64,000 nucleotides of DNA from Endomychus coccineus (taxonomy: Eukaryota > Arthropoda > Insecta > Coleoptera > Endomychidae). The stretch lies in NCBI GenBank assembly GCA_958510875.1, contig OY294070.1, positions 8,184,001 through 8,248,000 of the forward strand, given 5' to 3'. The translations under genes and the position numbers were made by a program. Positions 45,754 through 58,125 of the stretch are shown here, in pieces (position 1 is the first letter of the stretch; each line of letters begins with the position of its first letter). Below the pieces are notes generated by a model. That model saw only the letters and a list, made by a program, of their open reading frames with translations. It had not been told where the DNA came from and did no database searches.

Positions 45754-45935
45754 TTTTAGTATTTAAAGTCTGTTAGTAAATTTACCCTATATACACTAAT
45801 GTCCTCACGGAATTACCTAATCACCTTACCCCTCTCTGGTTTTTCCAGATATTTCCCATAGCCATAAAATTTTGTTTGAAATCCTTCTTTAACCTATATA
45901 TAGTAGATTTAATATTTGTTAAATTCATTTTTCGT

Positions 45936-45981
45936 CTGAAGATGACACGTTTAGTGTTGAAACTATAGTAACGACTATATC
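45936..45981 (+). ncRNA. Candidate hammerhead ribozyme core in the Penelope terminus
   Basis: CTGAAGA (45936-45942), a 4-bp stem ACAC/GTGT (945-948 with 954-957), GAAA (45959-45962), a 6-bp stem TATAGT/ACTATA (964-969 with 974-979) and TC at 45980 follow the hammerhead order CUGANGA, helix II, GAAA, helix III, UH. Helix I is not convincing and there is a C-A mismatch beside helix III. The same core is present inverted near 43620. Confidence 0.35.
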
Positions 45982-46252
45982 AAATATCAGTGATAGTAAA
46001 ACAAAGTAGTTTTATTTATTATTTCGTTAAAATGATAAACTATCACAAAGTAACGGCTTCCACAATTGAATTTTTAATATAATTCGTTTTTCTTTAGTTT
46101 TCACAAACTGTCAGCATTTCAATCAACAATTATATACATTTTTATATTTAATAATAAAAAACGTATAATGGGCGGTACAATCCCTGTAAATAGTATGAAT
46201 GTAACCCGATAGTCATTATAATAAATACACATTATTTTATTTTCAAAACATA

Positions 46253-46535
46253 TTATTTATTGATATTTACATCGATGTAAATGAAAGTAGGTAATGTTAA
46301 ACAGCATTGGCCCGAATTGAAGATGTCTACGGATGGTGGTAAAAGAAAACATCTTCCATTCGGACCAATGAACAAATAATCTAAAAAGAAACGCAAAATG
46401 TAAACATTATTGGGAACGAAACAATCTTTGCGAATTGCTCTTATCCATTCGTTTCGCAAACGTTGAATAAATAATAACTCTTATCAGAAGTACTGGCATA
46501 ATTGCTGTCGCAATTATTTACACAACGCTGCATTC
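46253..46535 (-). pseudogene. THAP-domain fragment
   Basis: After a TATCTCAG acceptor-like site, the minus strand encodes MQRCVNNCDSNYAS (C-x4-C ligands). After a frame change it encodes RNEWIRAIRKDCFVPNN with the invariant THAP Trp. The final Cys-His pair is not found. Probably a relic of a P-type transposon. Confidence 0.45.
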
Positions 46536-46539
46536 TGAG

Positions 46540-49500
46540 ATAAAATAATACAAAATAAAAATAAGAAGGTTACCTCTCCAAAAAATTAATAATAAAACAT
46601 GTAATAACAATATTTGGTACATGTACCAAAGGTTTATAAAATCAAGTTGGACGTCTAAAATCTAACACTATACAACTGATGATAATACACAATCGCAATT
46701 TCAAATTTTTACAGTACAAAATTTCATTCAATCTCTTGAATTATATTTTTTAAATTATTTAATTATTGAATCCTTTATAAATAATGAAAATAAAACAGGA
46801 CCTAAATGGGTACCTGTGAAACACCAGATGTTACAGGCATTTCGTTCGAAAAAAAAACGACAGTCTCTTTCCTCGATATTATGAGCCAAAACACAACAGC
46901 TGTAATATCACACCAAATGATTCTAATTTATATAATAAAAGATTATGATTGACTGGATCAAAAACATTATTTGTTGTGAGGGCACCTCATTTAGGATCAA
47001 TGAACAACATCCTGTAAATGAACCAGAAAATTGGTATGTTATATTCTAAGTAGATTTATAACATTTTGACACAATCTTTTCAGTCCTTCATAGTCTTACA
47101 TGAACATAAGTTTTCAAATTGCGGACCATAAGCAAAGAAAAGGTATTAAACACTTGACTACAAGGAGTCATAGAATGAATGCAAAGCTTAAAAATCTCAA
47201 AAATCTATTAAAACATCTGAAGGACAGGCAGGACATTTCAGAACAATGTTTTTTTCTTTTCTTCCCGAAGAATTTGTATTTTTAGCAGTAACAGTACCTA
47301 ATATTATATAATAATGTTCCTCTGTTGGTAAAATTTAAGATTGAAATTAAGGTGGCCGATTATCTGATTTGTAACTATAAACATTAATTCTGTTTATATC
47401 ACTTTTATTTTCGTTGGAAATAGTAATATTTTGCCAATTTTTATTATTATATCAGAAAAGGCAAGCTAGCGATTTGGCATCTGCGACTAGCCACAATACC
47501 AGAAGTTCTTCTTATTTATATTTAGCATCTTTGGGCACAATCGGATTCAATCTCTGGCTTAGGGAAAATCCAAGTTTGAGTTGTATGGTAGCAGAATTAG
47601 ATTAATAATTCTTATAAACGAACCACTCCAAGAAATAGCTATAATATTTCTGTCTAATTATTTTGGCATTTTGATATTTATAGATATATTTCTTCTGTAG
47701 CTTATTTAATTTTGAATAATGTGTATATGTTACTTGTTTTCCATATTATAATTAAATCTTCACGGCATTATGAACGATGTTTTATTTATGTTTGGTAATG
47801 ATTCTGCAGTTGAATATATGTATCATTTAATAATTGCAGCTGTTTATAACTAAATATGTCATTTAATGTGGGGAACAGTAATCTCAGTTAATTGTACATA
47901 CTAAAGTTTTCCATTGATCAAATAGAAAACAAGTTGCATATGGGTGCTTCATGGAAATATGACTTAATTTAAAATGAGCGATATTTAATTATATATCTTT
48001 AATGTAATTTTGTACATAATATTATTAAGTATTGTTGCTGAATCATAAAAACCGCTCAAAGAGGATCATAACTTAATAATTCATGAAATTCGTAAAATGC
48101 TCAATTTAAATCAATGTAAATTATCACGTTCTTGCCCCTTGTCACGTGGTCAGAATGATCTCCATCTCTGTCTAATACCAGGCTGAAATAGGTCTTCTGT
48201 CTCTCTTACGTGTTGGAGTCATCGACTGAAGAGAGGTTCGTATACCATGCGCTATCGATGTTTGTATACTAGAGTACTAATTTATTATTATCAATATTAT
48301 CATTTTTTTTTCTAGTACATTTTAAGTTTGCATGGGTAAAAATTATAAACAGTCTAGCTGATTTGAAGCTTATATTTTAAAAGGTTAATCGATGATACTA
48401 GGAATATTTAGTCCAGTCCATAAACTGGGGAACTTTCTAAAGAAAAGCAAGTCGTCGCATCGGAAAAATTCTTTTTGCATGATGATCTGTGGCCGACGTG
48501 GATCATTCGTAAGGGTTGAGCTACGCTGCTGTGGCCTCCCATTCACCCCTAAATGCTAATTTTTTATTTATACGGATATGAAAATTAAGCCTATGGGTTC
48601 AAGGAGGTTTTATGAGTGGCTGATGATGAATTCGAGGTCATTTTCCCGGAAAACTCATTCAATGGGCGAAAAATTAGGGAAATTCCGTAATTTTCGTACA
48701 AAATTGATCATTTTTCATGCGTAATTCGATCCAAAGTAGACCAAAACCAGGAAAATTTGCGGAAAACTGTGGACAACGAGAAAAGAAAATCTTTCCACGT
48801 CATTGTAAGTATCGTGTAATAAATCGCCGTAGGGGTTTTTGTGGTGGCTGATTACGAATTTGGTAATTAAAAAGTTGAAAAATATCATTTTCAGGGAAAC
48901 GAAGAACATTTTTTCATGAATTGTTCTTTTTTTAAATGTAATTTTTAGTGTCGTGTTGATTAGCATTTGTGTTTGCGATGTGCACGTTAAATTACAAAAA
49001 TTAAAAGTAATGTAAAAAAACAATTGTTTGAAAATTCCAGAAAAATTAAAGAAAATTACAAGGAACAACACTCTAACGTCATTGAAATTATCAATCAAAT
49101 TCCCCAGCATATTGACTGGACTAATTATGTGATGAAAAGATGGAGCATCTCTCTTTGATTGCAATAACATTATACGGAAACAAAGTACAGAGTCCTCAAT
49201 TTATTGTAAAGTATCCATAACCGTCGGTGTGGCAGATCACCTTTATTTCTCGAAATAATATAATATGTCATTTTCGTTACTTTCCTTTATTCATTACTGT
49301 ACTTCAGGTTAGCCTTCGTAGATGCTTTGCTAAATTAAAAAAAGCACTGCTCTTTTATTGTATTATTGCATTCATAATGACGAACTGCATTATTGTCCTT
49401 TTGAAATGAAAACTAAGATGCACTTACCCCACTTTCACTCTATACCGTTATGTTCAAACCACAAATCAGGAATGTAGCAATTTTATTAAATTCAAAACAT

Positions 49501-49670
49501 TCTTTCTTGTTTACTATAATTTAGTATTTATTTTGCTTATCGCGTATAATCGATTATGTAATGGATATTTATTTTTACCTTAAATGAAGTACCAGTGTTG
49601 TGGATTTATACTAAAATGTTGACTCAAGTTCTGTATATCAGCTGCATCATTCTGTCCATATGCTGTTAAC
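46540..49670. other. Intergenic sequence between Penelope element and gene C, no supported gene
   Basis: AT-rich. Minus-strand frame 49170-48715 and plus-strand frame 47414-47605 show no recognisable domain. 48440-49150 has repeated-looking phrases (GGCTGATNANGAATT twice, GGGAAATTCC) suggesting an old, unclassified repeat. Confidence 0.4.
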
Positions 49671-49724
49671 AATCATTTATAATTGCGATATTTGTAATAC
49701 TTACCAGCAGAAAGAGATCGAAAT

Positions 49725-49900
49725 GTGTAACAATTCAATAGTAAATAGGTAATAACATCAAAGTGATATTCACACATAAAAACATTTGAAGTAGCTCCTA
49801 TGCTTTTGAAGTCTCTACGAGATAGTTGTAAACAGTGACGGCTGGTACTAAAGGGCACAAAAACCATCAGCCACCAACATGCCCATCTAACAACCAATAT
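49725..49900 (-). pseudogene. Possible second THAP fragment
   Basis: Minus-strand CLQLSRRDFKSIG and VFMCEYHFDV resemble the W-x-x-x-x-R-D ... C-x-x-H half of THAP domains. The N-terminal ligands are not clear. Confidence 0.3.
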
Positions 49901-50658
49901 AAACACAGAAAGAAATTTTCATGTAATTCAGTGCATTATTTTATTTCGCACGTCAGGCGAAATGCTAATGCTCAAAACTATAGTCCGGGGAAAGTCTGAA
50001 GTGTACCTATTTCAAATATGATTCGGCTGACTACGGTTATTTTCGTCATACGCGCTTATACCATCGGTTTGGGGCACAAAGCGCCGTATCTCCAGTAAAC
50101 GTCTTGCCTTCATAGTGTACAGTGTGTGAATTCAATTTGAAAACGTGAAGTTTGAAGTGCGTATATTATCAAATTAAAACAATAAAGACGCTCAGTGCTT
50201 AATACAATTAGTTTGAGAAATGCCGCGCTTTGATTGATGCGATTTACTTTTCAAACGTTTCTGATGAAACTTACGTAAAGACGATAATATAATAGACGTA
50301 TGTGTTAATGTGTTAATTTCCCAATAATTTACGTATAGTTAACTGTTGTCATTTCCATGGAATTTTCGTTACATTCTCAAGTAGTTGGATTTGTGACCTA
50401 CGATTTTCACGTGTATCCCAACTTGATGCTGCCACTGAAGACATGAAATAAGCTATTTGTATGTGTTAGTATTTGTCGTGGATTGATGACGTTTGCCGGT
50501 ACAACTGTACTCTATGTTACATTAAAATTTTATTCGAATAGTCTACATAATGTATTTAACTACTCTATGTTTCATACTGACACATACTGTCAGGTTCCCT
50601 TTCGTATTATTCACCCTATAATATAAAATTTGCCACAGAGTAAACGAATAAAATAGAC

Positions 50659-50725
50659 TGTGACTTCATATCGACACTTGTGGATCTGGTTGGAGATTAT
50701 GTTGAAAAGGTATTAAAAATAAGGA
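50659..50725 (+). pseudogene. Mariner transposase C-terminal relic next to gene C
   Basis: Encodes MDLVGDYVEKVLK, the end of a mariner transposase followed by readthrough. It lies about 100 bp from the stop codon of gene C. Confidence 0.6.
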
Positions 50726-50815
50726 CAGGATCCGGATATATCAACTACAACGCCCATTATATTTCAATAACCTTGTTAATAACATATAATATATTTCTAA
50801 CTTGCTTTTCTCCTT

Positions 50816-53027
50816 TCAATTTCCTAAATTCTTTTCCACGTTCAGCCAAATATCTCCAAATGCACTGACGACGAGACTTCTTGGATCGAACCGTAGGGGC
50901 AGTATCGTTTTTTCGTTCAATGTGAATCGATATTTTCTCAATAAGACTGTAAGCCCTACTTTAGATTGCATGAAACCAAATCTCATACCTGAAATACGAA
51001 ACTATATATTGCAGAAATACTCAAACTTACAGTGTTTTTCTACCATTTGAAGAATGTAGATAGATTTTTAATTAATACAAATTAGGGTGAAACTTTCCAA
51101 GATGTGAACATTTTAGTATTTTGCGAGAGTGCTCATGTCATGACATTTGATTTGACAGCATATGTATTGGACAACTCTATGTTTCATACTCTATGAATTA
51201 TTATATTTTTCCATTAGACGAACTGTCAAAATAATTGGAAAAAGGAATATCTATTGTCAACCTTATTATTATAATATCACAATCCTTCATATTCATTTTA
51301 ATAGACGGCTTATAAATTAACTATGATCATTGATCTATATATTCTGTAAAATATGAGTCTTATTCTCGACATACAAGAATCTATGGTGTTCTTACCTATG
51401 CACAGTCTCGGTCCTTCCCCGAAAGGTAAATAACAATGCCGATTCCTCTGTCGTTTATTCTCTTCAGTAAAACGTTCTGGATCAAATTTTTGGGGTTCCG
51501 GATAATATTCTTCATCGTAATGTATTCCCATCACAGGGATAATAACTTTAATACCTTTCTTTATGATAACATCTGTATCTGGTACCTTATAATCTTTGAC
51601 ACATACTCGGGATAATAATGGAACAGGAGGATATTTTCTTAGAGTTTCTGAAATAACAAACTCATCAAGAACATATATTATTGAGATGAAAAAGTTATAC
51701 AAACAAGAAGATAACTATTGCATATGTAAATTCATGTTTCAATGAATTAATACTCCTTCCAGGAATATTTTTGTTGAAGAAACACGAATAAGAAATACTT
51801 CAACTTACCCGTGCTCTTTAGATTTAACGTAAATAATTATCCACAACCCACAAGCAATTTTGAAGAGATTGTTAAAAATATGACGAAGATCACACCTTTC
51901 TAATGAAACGCCTTACCCTCTATAACTTGATGCATATATTTCATCTCATGGATAGCTTCGTACGTTATTTCATTATTATATTTCTTTAAAACTGAATTAA
52001 TTTCGCCTCGCACTCTTTCTTGTATCTCTGGATTTTGGGCCAGTTCGAATAGTGCAAAAGTCATTGCCGATGAACTAGTTTCAAACCCAGCAGCGAAAAA
52101 AATAAAACACTGTGCCACTATTTCATTAAACGTAAAACTATTGTTGGTATTGCGGTCATTTTCTTCCTCTTTATTAAGATCAATCAAGATTTGTAAAAAA
52201 TCATTCCTTCTCTCATTATTTTTTTCCCTGTAATCAATGGTGTTTCGTACCAGGTCCATGAAAAAGGTTGTTGTATCTTTCTCAGTCTTGATTATGCCCA
52301 AAGAGTTTCCCAAATCGGGCAAACCGCTAGCAAATGACAATAACATGCGCCTGTATTTGGTGGGACTGAAGAACTTATTGCCGTGAAATCTGAATATAGA
52401 ATCTGGTTGCGTGAAAGAGTTACATTCAAGACCAAAAGCACAGGAACCAATGACGTCAGTTGTGAAGCAACCCAATATATCTTTTATGTCCAGAGGTTGA
52501 TTTTTACGTTTTTCGATAGCATCTTGTAGTGATACCCCGCATGCAGTTAAAGTTTGGAACATCATTTTCATTTTCCCGGCGGTGAAAGTCGGTGATAGTT
52601 TAGCACGAACGTTCTTCCAGCGAACTCCACCAAGAGAGAAGAGATTTGCACTCAGAGGGTCGTCCTTTTCGTTGTAGTAACTTCCTCGGTCTACGAAATA
52701 ATTGAAATCTTTGGTCATGATATTCTGAACATTTTCTAAGCTCACGGGAACGTATATGGGGGAAGTGTAAAAGTACGCTCCAAAATGTTGTCGTTCATGG
52801 GCTTTCATATCTGCGTAACAATCCATGAAGTATGAAAAAAGTGGAACGACTACTGGTTTGAATAAATTTGAAGCATTCCCGAAAATTAAGGAGGGCGATT
52901 GGCAGATTCCTAGATTGTGTCTCTTCCAATATCCGTGCGACCATTTAAGGTATGTTATGGTTATAAGAACTAGAGCAATGAATATGCCTACAGCTTCTGT
53001 AAATCCGTATGTTTGGCTGAATGACAT
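50816..53027 (-). CDS. Cytochrome P450, CYP6-like (gene C)
   Basis: Exons 53027-51917, 51647-51396 and 50988-50816, phase-1 introns, 511 aa. The leader intron 53106-53035 (72 bp, GTAAGT...TTTCAG) ends 7 nt before the ATG. The frame that opens 45 nt earlier lies in that intron. Anchor VGIFIALVLITITYL, helix-C WKNVR, AGFETSS at 314-320, ExxR at 371-374, PERF at 427-430, haem FGEGPRLCIG at 446-455 (Cys453). Compact 268-bp intron 1, the insertion-free state of the C/D/E family. Small oddities against D and E: Cys in FMDCYADM where the others have Trp, AGK for SGK in SPTFTAGKM, and RGEI for REEI after helix I. C terminus NVEKNLGN. Probable ER monooxygenase; substrate unknown. Confidence 0.94.
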
Positions 53028-53106
53028 CTTTGATCTGAAAGAGAATTTATAAATTGACGTAAATTTTTCCATCCCTTACAAAACATCAACTTATCTGTTT
53101 ACTTAC

Positions 53107-54139
53107 TCAATAGGTCGCTCCATTGATATTATAAGACTAAACGATATTATCGTACTAAATGACAACAACAAGGTTTTATCTTCAAAGCTCATATACAATT
53201 TTTTAACTTTATAGAATTTCGTTTCTCGATTATTTCATAGCAATTTCAACGAATGTTGCATAACTTTATTGTTTGTACTCGACGACTTCAAAGGAAGTTA
53301 TTTACGTAGGTACTTCATTAAGTAAAACTAAGAGAATAAAAATAATCATCAAATTGTCTGATTCAAAACCTTAATTAGTTGTTGTTTACCCAAACAAAAC
53401 TAATGTAGGTATATGTTATTGTAATTGAGGAATAAATTTGATAAAATATCGTTGTATAACTAATATCTCGTATATTTTAATCGAACACAAATATTGTGTA
53501 GACCATGACCAATATATAAAGTTTTAAGGTGACATCTCAAAGGTCATGTAGTATTAAAAAACGTGACATACAAGCTCAATTCTTTTCGCAAGACGTGTAT
53601 TGATAACTACGTAAAATTGCTTTAGAAGGCGAATGAAGAATTGATCTTATCGAAACAATTTTTCAATCGAGCACAAACTTTAGAAGTAACGGATAACAAT
53701 GGTCTAGAAAATTCTATATTTAAAAACACTGAATGATAAACATTCGAAGTTATGCTTTGTGTATTATGTTGAACTATAGCTCTATAAAGTCACATAATCC
53801 AAAAAAGTAAATGGCAATTACATGTCCCACTTCCCCGTTGGACACTTCATATCCATAGCCTACTGGTCTACATTATGGATCAAGGTCAGCCATTATTGTT
53901 GTTGTTGTTAGATTGAGTAGGTTTTCAATGTTTTTGAATACAATTTGACAGTAACACGTTAAACATTTGTATCGCCAAATAATTGTCGCAGCCAAGAAAA
54001 TACGAATCAGGATCGTACCGATAGATTCACCGTTGAAAGACAGGACCGTACCGGTTTGCTCTATTTTTAATTTAAATTTATTGTATTTTTTAATCTACAC
54101 ATTTATAACCAGAAAAAACACGGTTGTCATTATGTTTTT
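53107..54139 (-). promoter_or_regulatory. 5' flank of gene C (duplicated with that of gene D)
   Basis: Contains the untranslated first exon upstream of the donor at 53106 and probably the promoter. TATATAAAG occurs at about 53513. Nearly the same sequence occurs at 58126-59139, so C and D probably inherited the same proximal control region. Confidence 0.5.
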
Positions 54140-54830
54140 TTTGCATAGAGGAGAAATATTCTTTCTATAGACGCCTCGACTGCCCGTGCCCCCGAATGTG
54201 CCGGATTCTTACCGACGAAAACCCCTCCCCCGTGAGGTTATCCTTCCTTCAGAGGGAAGCCCATTGCACTGCGGTCATTAGTGTCATATTGTGCCCTCAC
54301 ATATTCCTATCTCATCATCAGTCCGGTGTATTCTAAGAAATTCATTAACCTGATGTAGGGGATACTTCTGATTTCCTCAGACCGTATGCCGTGCATGGGT
54401 GTCTCTTCTTCCACGCCGCAACCTCTGCTTGTGGGCTGATCTACCAGACCCATCCTGCAGAGATTTGTTGCATGGAACAAGATTCCTTATTTCTTGTCTG
54501 CGAAACGTCAGTAGATTTTTTACTCGTTGCTGCTGCATCTCTCCCATTAGTCGCTTGGAGTGCGACATACAGGGCAGTCACCTCCAATAGGTATGGTGCT
54601 CTGCCTCGAGCCATTTTTGGATTACAGATTTCGCTGTGGTATGAGAAATGACACAAGTTGGTACTCCTTGAAATGGGGCTACCGCGCCCAAATCAATACA
54701 GTTCATATTTTCAACCCTTTGAGATGGTCTGCGGAATTTCAAATCCATACGAACAATAGGAACTTCACAATCGTCTCCACAGTCGTCACACAGACATCAC
54801 GTCAAAACTGACTGGATATTTGCTTAGTGA
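54140..54830 (-). mobile_element. Non-LTR retrotransposon 3' end upstream of gene C
   Basis: The minus strand encodes SKRLMGEMQQQRVKNLL and the C-terminal Cys/His region, followed by the GGTAAGAATCCGGCACA 3' UTR motif and an A-run near 54140. Same family as 19500-20425, same orientation as the P450s here. Shared breakpoints with 59140-59815 show it was copied with the gene unit. Confidence 0.8.
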
Positions 54831-54960
54831 TTGCCATGACACCTCTTTCCCTATAGCTTCAGAAAGTTTAAGAATGAAATAGGCAAAACTTCTTAAATTT
54901 GGTTTCATTACAAAAATATTTCGGTAAAATTATAATTATTAATCAATAGGTACATGGAAA

Positions 54961-55065
54961 GAAAAGTTACGATGTTAGTGTGGTAACGAATCAGGATGGA
55001 GGGCATTGTTGGTCAAATAACTGGATCTGGTTGAAGATTATATTGAAAAGGTATTAAGAGTATAC
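54961..55065 (+). pseudogene. Mariner relic next to gene D
   Basis: ACGATGTTAGTGTGG, then LDLVEDYIEKVL, about 105 bp from the stop codon of gene D. Confidence 0.6.
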
Positions 55066-55169
55066 CTGGATATATCAACTACAACCATCATTATATTTCA
55101 ATAATTTTGTTTTAGGATTACATTAATAACATATAATATATTTAATATTTCTAACTTGCTTTTCTCCTT

Positions 55170-58053
55170 TCACTTTCCTAAATTGTTTTCTACGTTCAAC
55201 CAAATATCTCCAAATGCACTGAGGACGAGGCTTCTTGGATTGAACCGTAGGGGCAGTATCGTTTTTTCGTTCAATGTGAATCGATATTTTCTCAATAAGA
55301 CTGTAAGCCCTACTTTAGATTGCATGAAACCAAATCTCATACCTGAAATACGAAACTATATATTGCAGAAATACTCAAACTTACAGTGTTTTCTATCATT
55401 TGAGGAAAGTAGATGGATTTTTGATTAATACAAATAAGAGTGAAATTTTCCAAGACAAACATTTTAGCATTTTGCGAGTGCTCATGTCATTTGATTTGAC
55501 AACAGAAATATTTTACAACTCTGTTTTATACTCTATGAATTATTATATTTTGCCATTAGGTGAACAGTCAAAATCATTGACAAAAAGTAATATTTATTGT
55601 CAACCTTATTTTTATAATACCACAATCATTCTTATCCATTTTAATAGATGGCTTAACTATGATCATTGATCTATATATTCAAGGATTATATCTGTAAAAT
55701 ATGACAGAGCCTTATTCTCGACATACAAGAATCTATGGTGTACTTACCTATGCACAGTCTCGGTCCTTCCCCGAAAGGTAAATAACAATGCCGATTCCTC
55801 TGTCGTTTATTCTCTTCAGTAAAACGTTCTGGATCAAATTTTTGGGGTTCCGGATAATATTCTTCATCGTAATGTATTCCCATCACAGGGATAATAACTT
55901 TAATACCTTTCTTTATGATAACATCTGTATCTGGTACCTTATAATCTTTGACACATACTCGGGATAATAATGGAACAGGAGGATATTTTCTTAGAGTTTC
56001 TGAAATAACAAACTCATCAAGAACATATATTATAAGGATGGAAGAGTTATGTTACTCTATTTTTATTCTGTTGATATGTTTTGTCTAATTTCTTGACTCT
56101 GTATATTATGTAGGTATGATTGGAATTAACGTCATTAATGACACTTGATGACAGTCCATGAGTTAATAAAGAAGTAAAAAGTTTTGGTACTCTTCGTTTT
56201 TGACTTACTAGAAATAATAGATTTTTTATCATTTGCATGTAATGACAAGTTTTGTTGACTGATGTCTCCTTGTCTTCCCCGCCTGTCTGGCCAAACTCTT
56301 TCCGCAATTCCATCTCCGAACTGAACTTCATCAGGTGAGTTTTCTAACGTTTTCGCTCGTCTCCGAAGTCTGGTATCGTAGATTTTTCTTACAGCTCCTG
56401 TTGCTTTTTCGCTGCTCATCTTTGAAGATTGAGATGAACAAATTTTTCGACAAATTTCCTCAGTATCCGACTCAAAGGACCACAATGTAGCTGTCTGCTG
56501 GCTAAACCTCGTCGATGTCTTCGAAAAGATTAATAATTTGCTGGGTTACTGAAGAAAATTGTACCAAATCTTTTTACTTTTTTATGAACTCATCGACTGT
56601 CATCAAGTGTCATTAATGACGTTAATTCAAATCATACATACATAACATACAGAGTCAAGAAATTAGACAAAACATATCAACAGAATAAAAATAGAGTAAC
56701 AAGTTATACAAACAAGAAGATAATTATTGAATATGTAAATTCATGTTTTAATGAAATAATACTCCTTCCAAGAATGTTTTTGTTGAAGAAACACGAAGAA
56801 GAAATACTTCGAGCTACCCGTGCTCTTTAGATTTAACGTAAATAATTATCCAGAACGCACAAGCAATTTTAAAACGTGTTGAACTTTGAAGAGATTGTTA
56901 GAAATATGACGAAGACCATAGATTTTTAACGAAACGCCTTACCTTCTATAACTTGATGCATATATTTCATATCATGGATAGCTTCGTACGTTATTTCGTC
57001 ATTATATTTCTTCAAAACTAAATTAATTTCTTCCCGCACTCTTTCTTGTATCTCTGGATTTTGGGCCAGTTCGAATAGCGCAAATGTCATTGTCGATGAA
57101 CTAGTTTCAAACCCGGCAGCGAAAAAAATTAAACACTGTGCCGCTATTTCGTTAAACGTAAAGCTATTGTTGGTATTGAGATCTTTTCCTTCCTCTTTAT
57201 TAAGGTCAATCAAGATTTGTAAAAAATCATTCCTTCTCTCATTATTTTTTTCCCTGTAATCAATGGTGTTTCGTACCAGGTCCATGAAGAAGGTTGTTGT
57301 ATCTTTCTCATTCCTGATTATGCCCAAAGAGTTTCCCAAATCGGGCAAACCGCTTGCAAATGATAATAACATGCGCCTATATTTGGTAGGATTGAACATC
57401 CGATTGCCGTGAAATCTGAATATAGAATCTGGTTGCGTGAAAGAGTTACATTCCAGACCAAAAGCACAGGAACCAATGACGTCAGTTGTGAAGCAACCCA
57501 ATATATCTTTTATGTCCAAAGGTTGGTTTTTACGTTTGTCGATAGCATCTTGCAGAGACACCCCGCATGCAGTTAAAGTTTGGAACATCATTTTCATTTT
57601 CCCGGAGGTGAAAGTCGGTGATAGTTTAGCACGAACGTTCTTCCAACGAACTCCACCAAGAGCGAAGAGATGTGCACTCAAAGGGTCGTCTTTTTCGTTG
57701 TAGTAACTTCCTCGGTCTACGAAATAATTGAAATCTTTGGTCATGATATTCTGAACATTTTCTAAGCTCACGGGAACGTATATGGGGGATGTGTAAAAGT
57801 ACGCTCCAAAATGTTGACGTCTTTGGGCTTTCATATCTGCGTACCAATCCATGAAGAATGAAAAAAGTGGAACGACTGCTGGTTTGAATAAATTTGAAGC
57901 GTTTCCGAAAATTAAGGAGGGCTGTTGGCAGATTCCTAGATTGTGTCTCTTCCAATATCCGTGCGACCATTTAAGATATGTTATGATTATAAGAGCTAGA
58001 GCAATAAATATGCCTACAGCTTCTGTACATCTGTATGTTTGGCTAAATGACAT
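55170..58053 (-). CDS. Cytochrome P450, CYP6-like (gene D)
   Basis: Exons 58053-56943, 55999-55748 and 55342-55170, phase-1 introns, 511 aa. The leader intron 58125-58061 (65 bp) is slightly shorter than in A, C and E. The upstream ATG found in those genes is missing, which supports the internal Met as the real start. Anchor VGIFIALALIIITYL. Motifs WKNVR, AGFETSS (314-320), ExxR (371-374), PERF, FGEGPRLCIG (Cys453). Intron 1 carries a 652-bp foldback element absent from C and E. C terminus NVENNLGK, identical to E. All frames open, so it is probably functional. Confidence 0.94.
56050..56701. mobile_element. 652-bp foldback-type insertion in intron 1 of gene D
   Basis: Inverted ends TGTTACTCTATTTTTATTCTG and CAGAATAAAAATAGAGTAACA, extending about 110 bp inward. 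5-bp target duplication AGTTA (56045-56049 and 56702-56706). Gene C at about 51694 and gene E at about 61081 show the uninterrupted AAGTTATACAAACAAG or GAGTTATACAAACAAG site. The interior has a 116-codon minus-strand frame (56485-56135, with GAVRKIYDTRLRRRAK) of unknown nature. Superfamily uncertain. Confidence 0.88.
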
Positions 58054-58125
58054 CTTTGATCTTAAAGAGAATTTATAAAATGACGTGAACTTGCTTACAA
58101 AAGATCAATTTATCAATTCACTTAC

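Larger units (their letters stand above)
43533..46029 (+). mobile_element. Penelope-like element with inverted terminal copies (family 2)
   Basis: A plus-strand element (about 44155-46029) is preceded head-to-head by a truncated minus-strand copy of its 3' end (44155-43533). The terminal about 620 bp therefore form an inverted repeat (AGTTTTATTTATTATTTCGTTA outward). Such tandem or inverted partial copies are typical of Penelope elements. Both ends include the GIY-YIG endonuclease coding part and a hammerhead-like core. Confidence 0.85.

Noticed and set aside
48715..49170. 151-codon minus-strand ORF rich in Phe, Ile and Leu
   Set aside because: Composition is what AT-rich noncoding DNA gives when translated; no domain or splice context.
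57437..57970. Several antisense or alternate-frame ORFs within P450 exon 1 (also near 21224, 52825 and 63282)
   Set aside because: They recur at the same place in each paralogue because the coding strand is conserved, not because they are genes.
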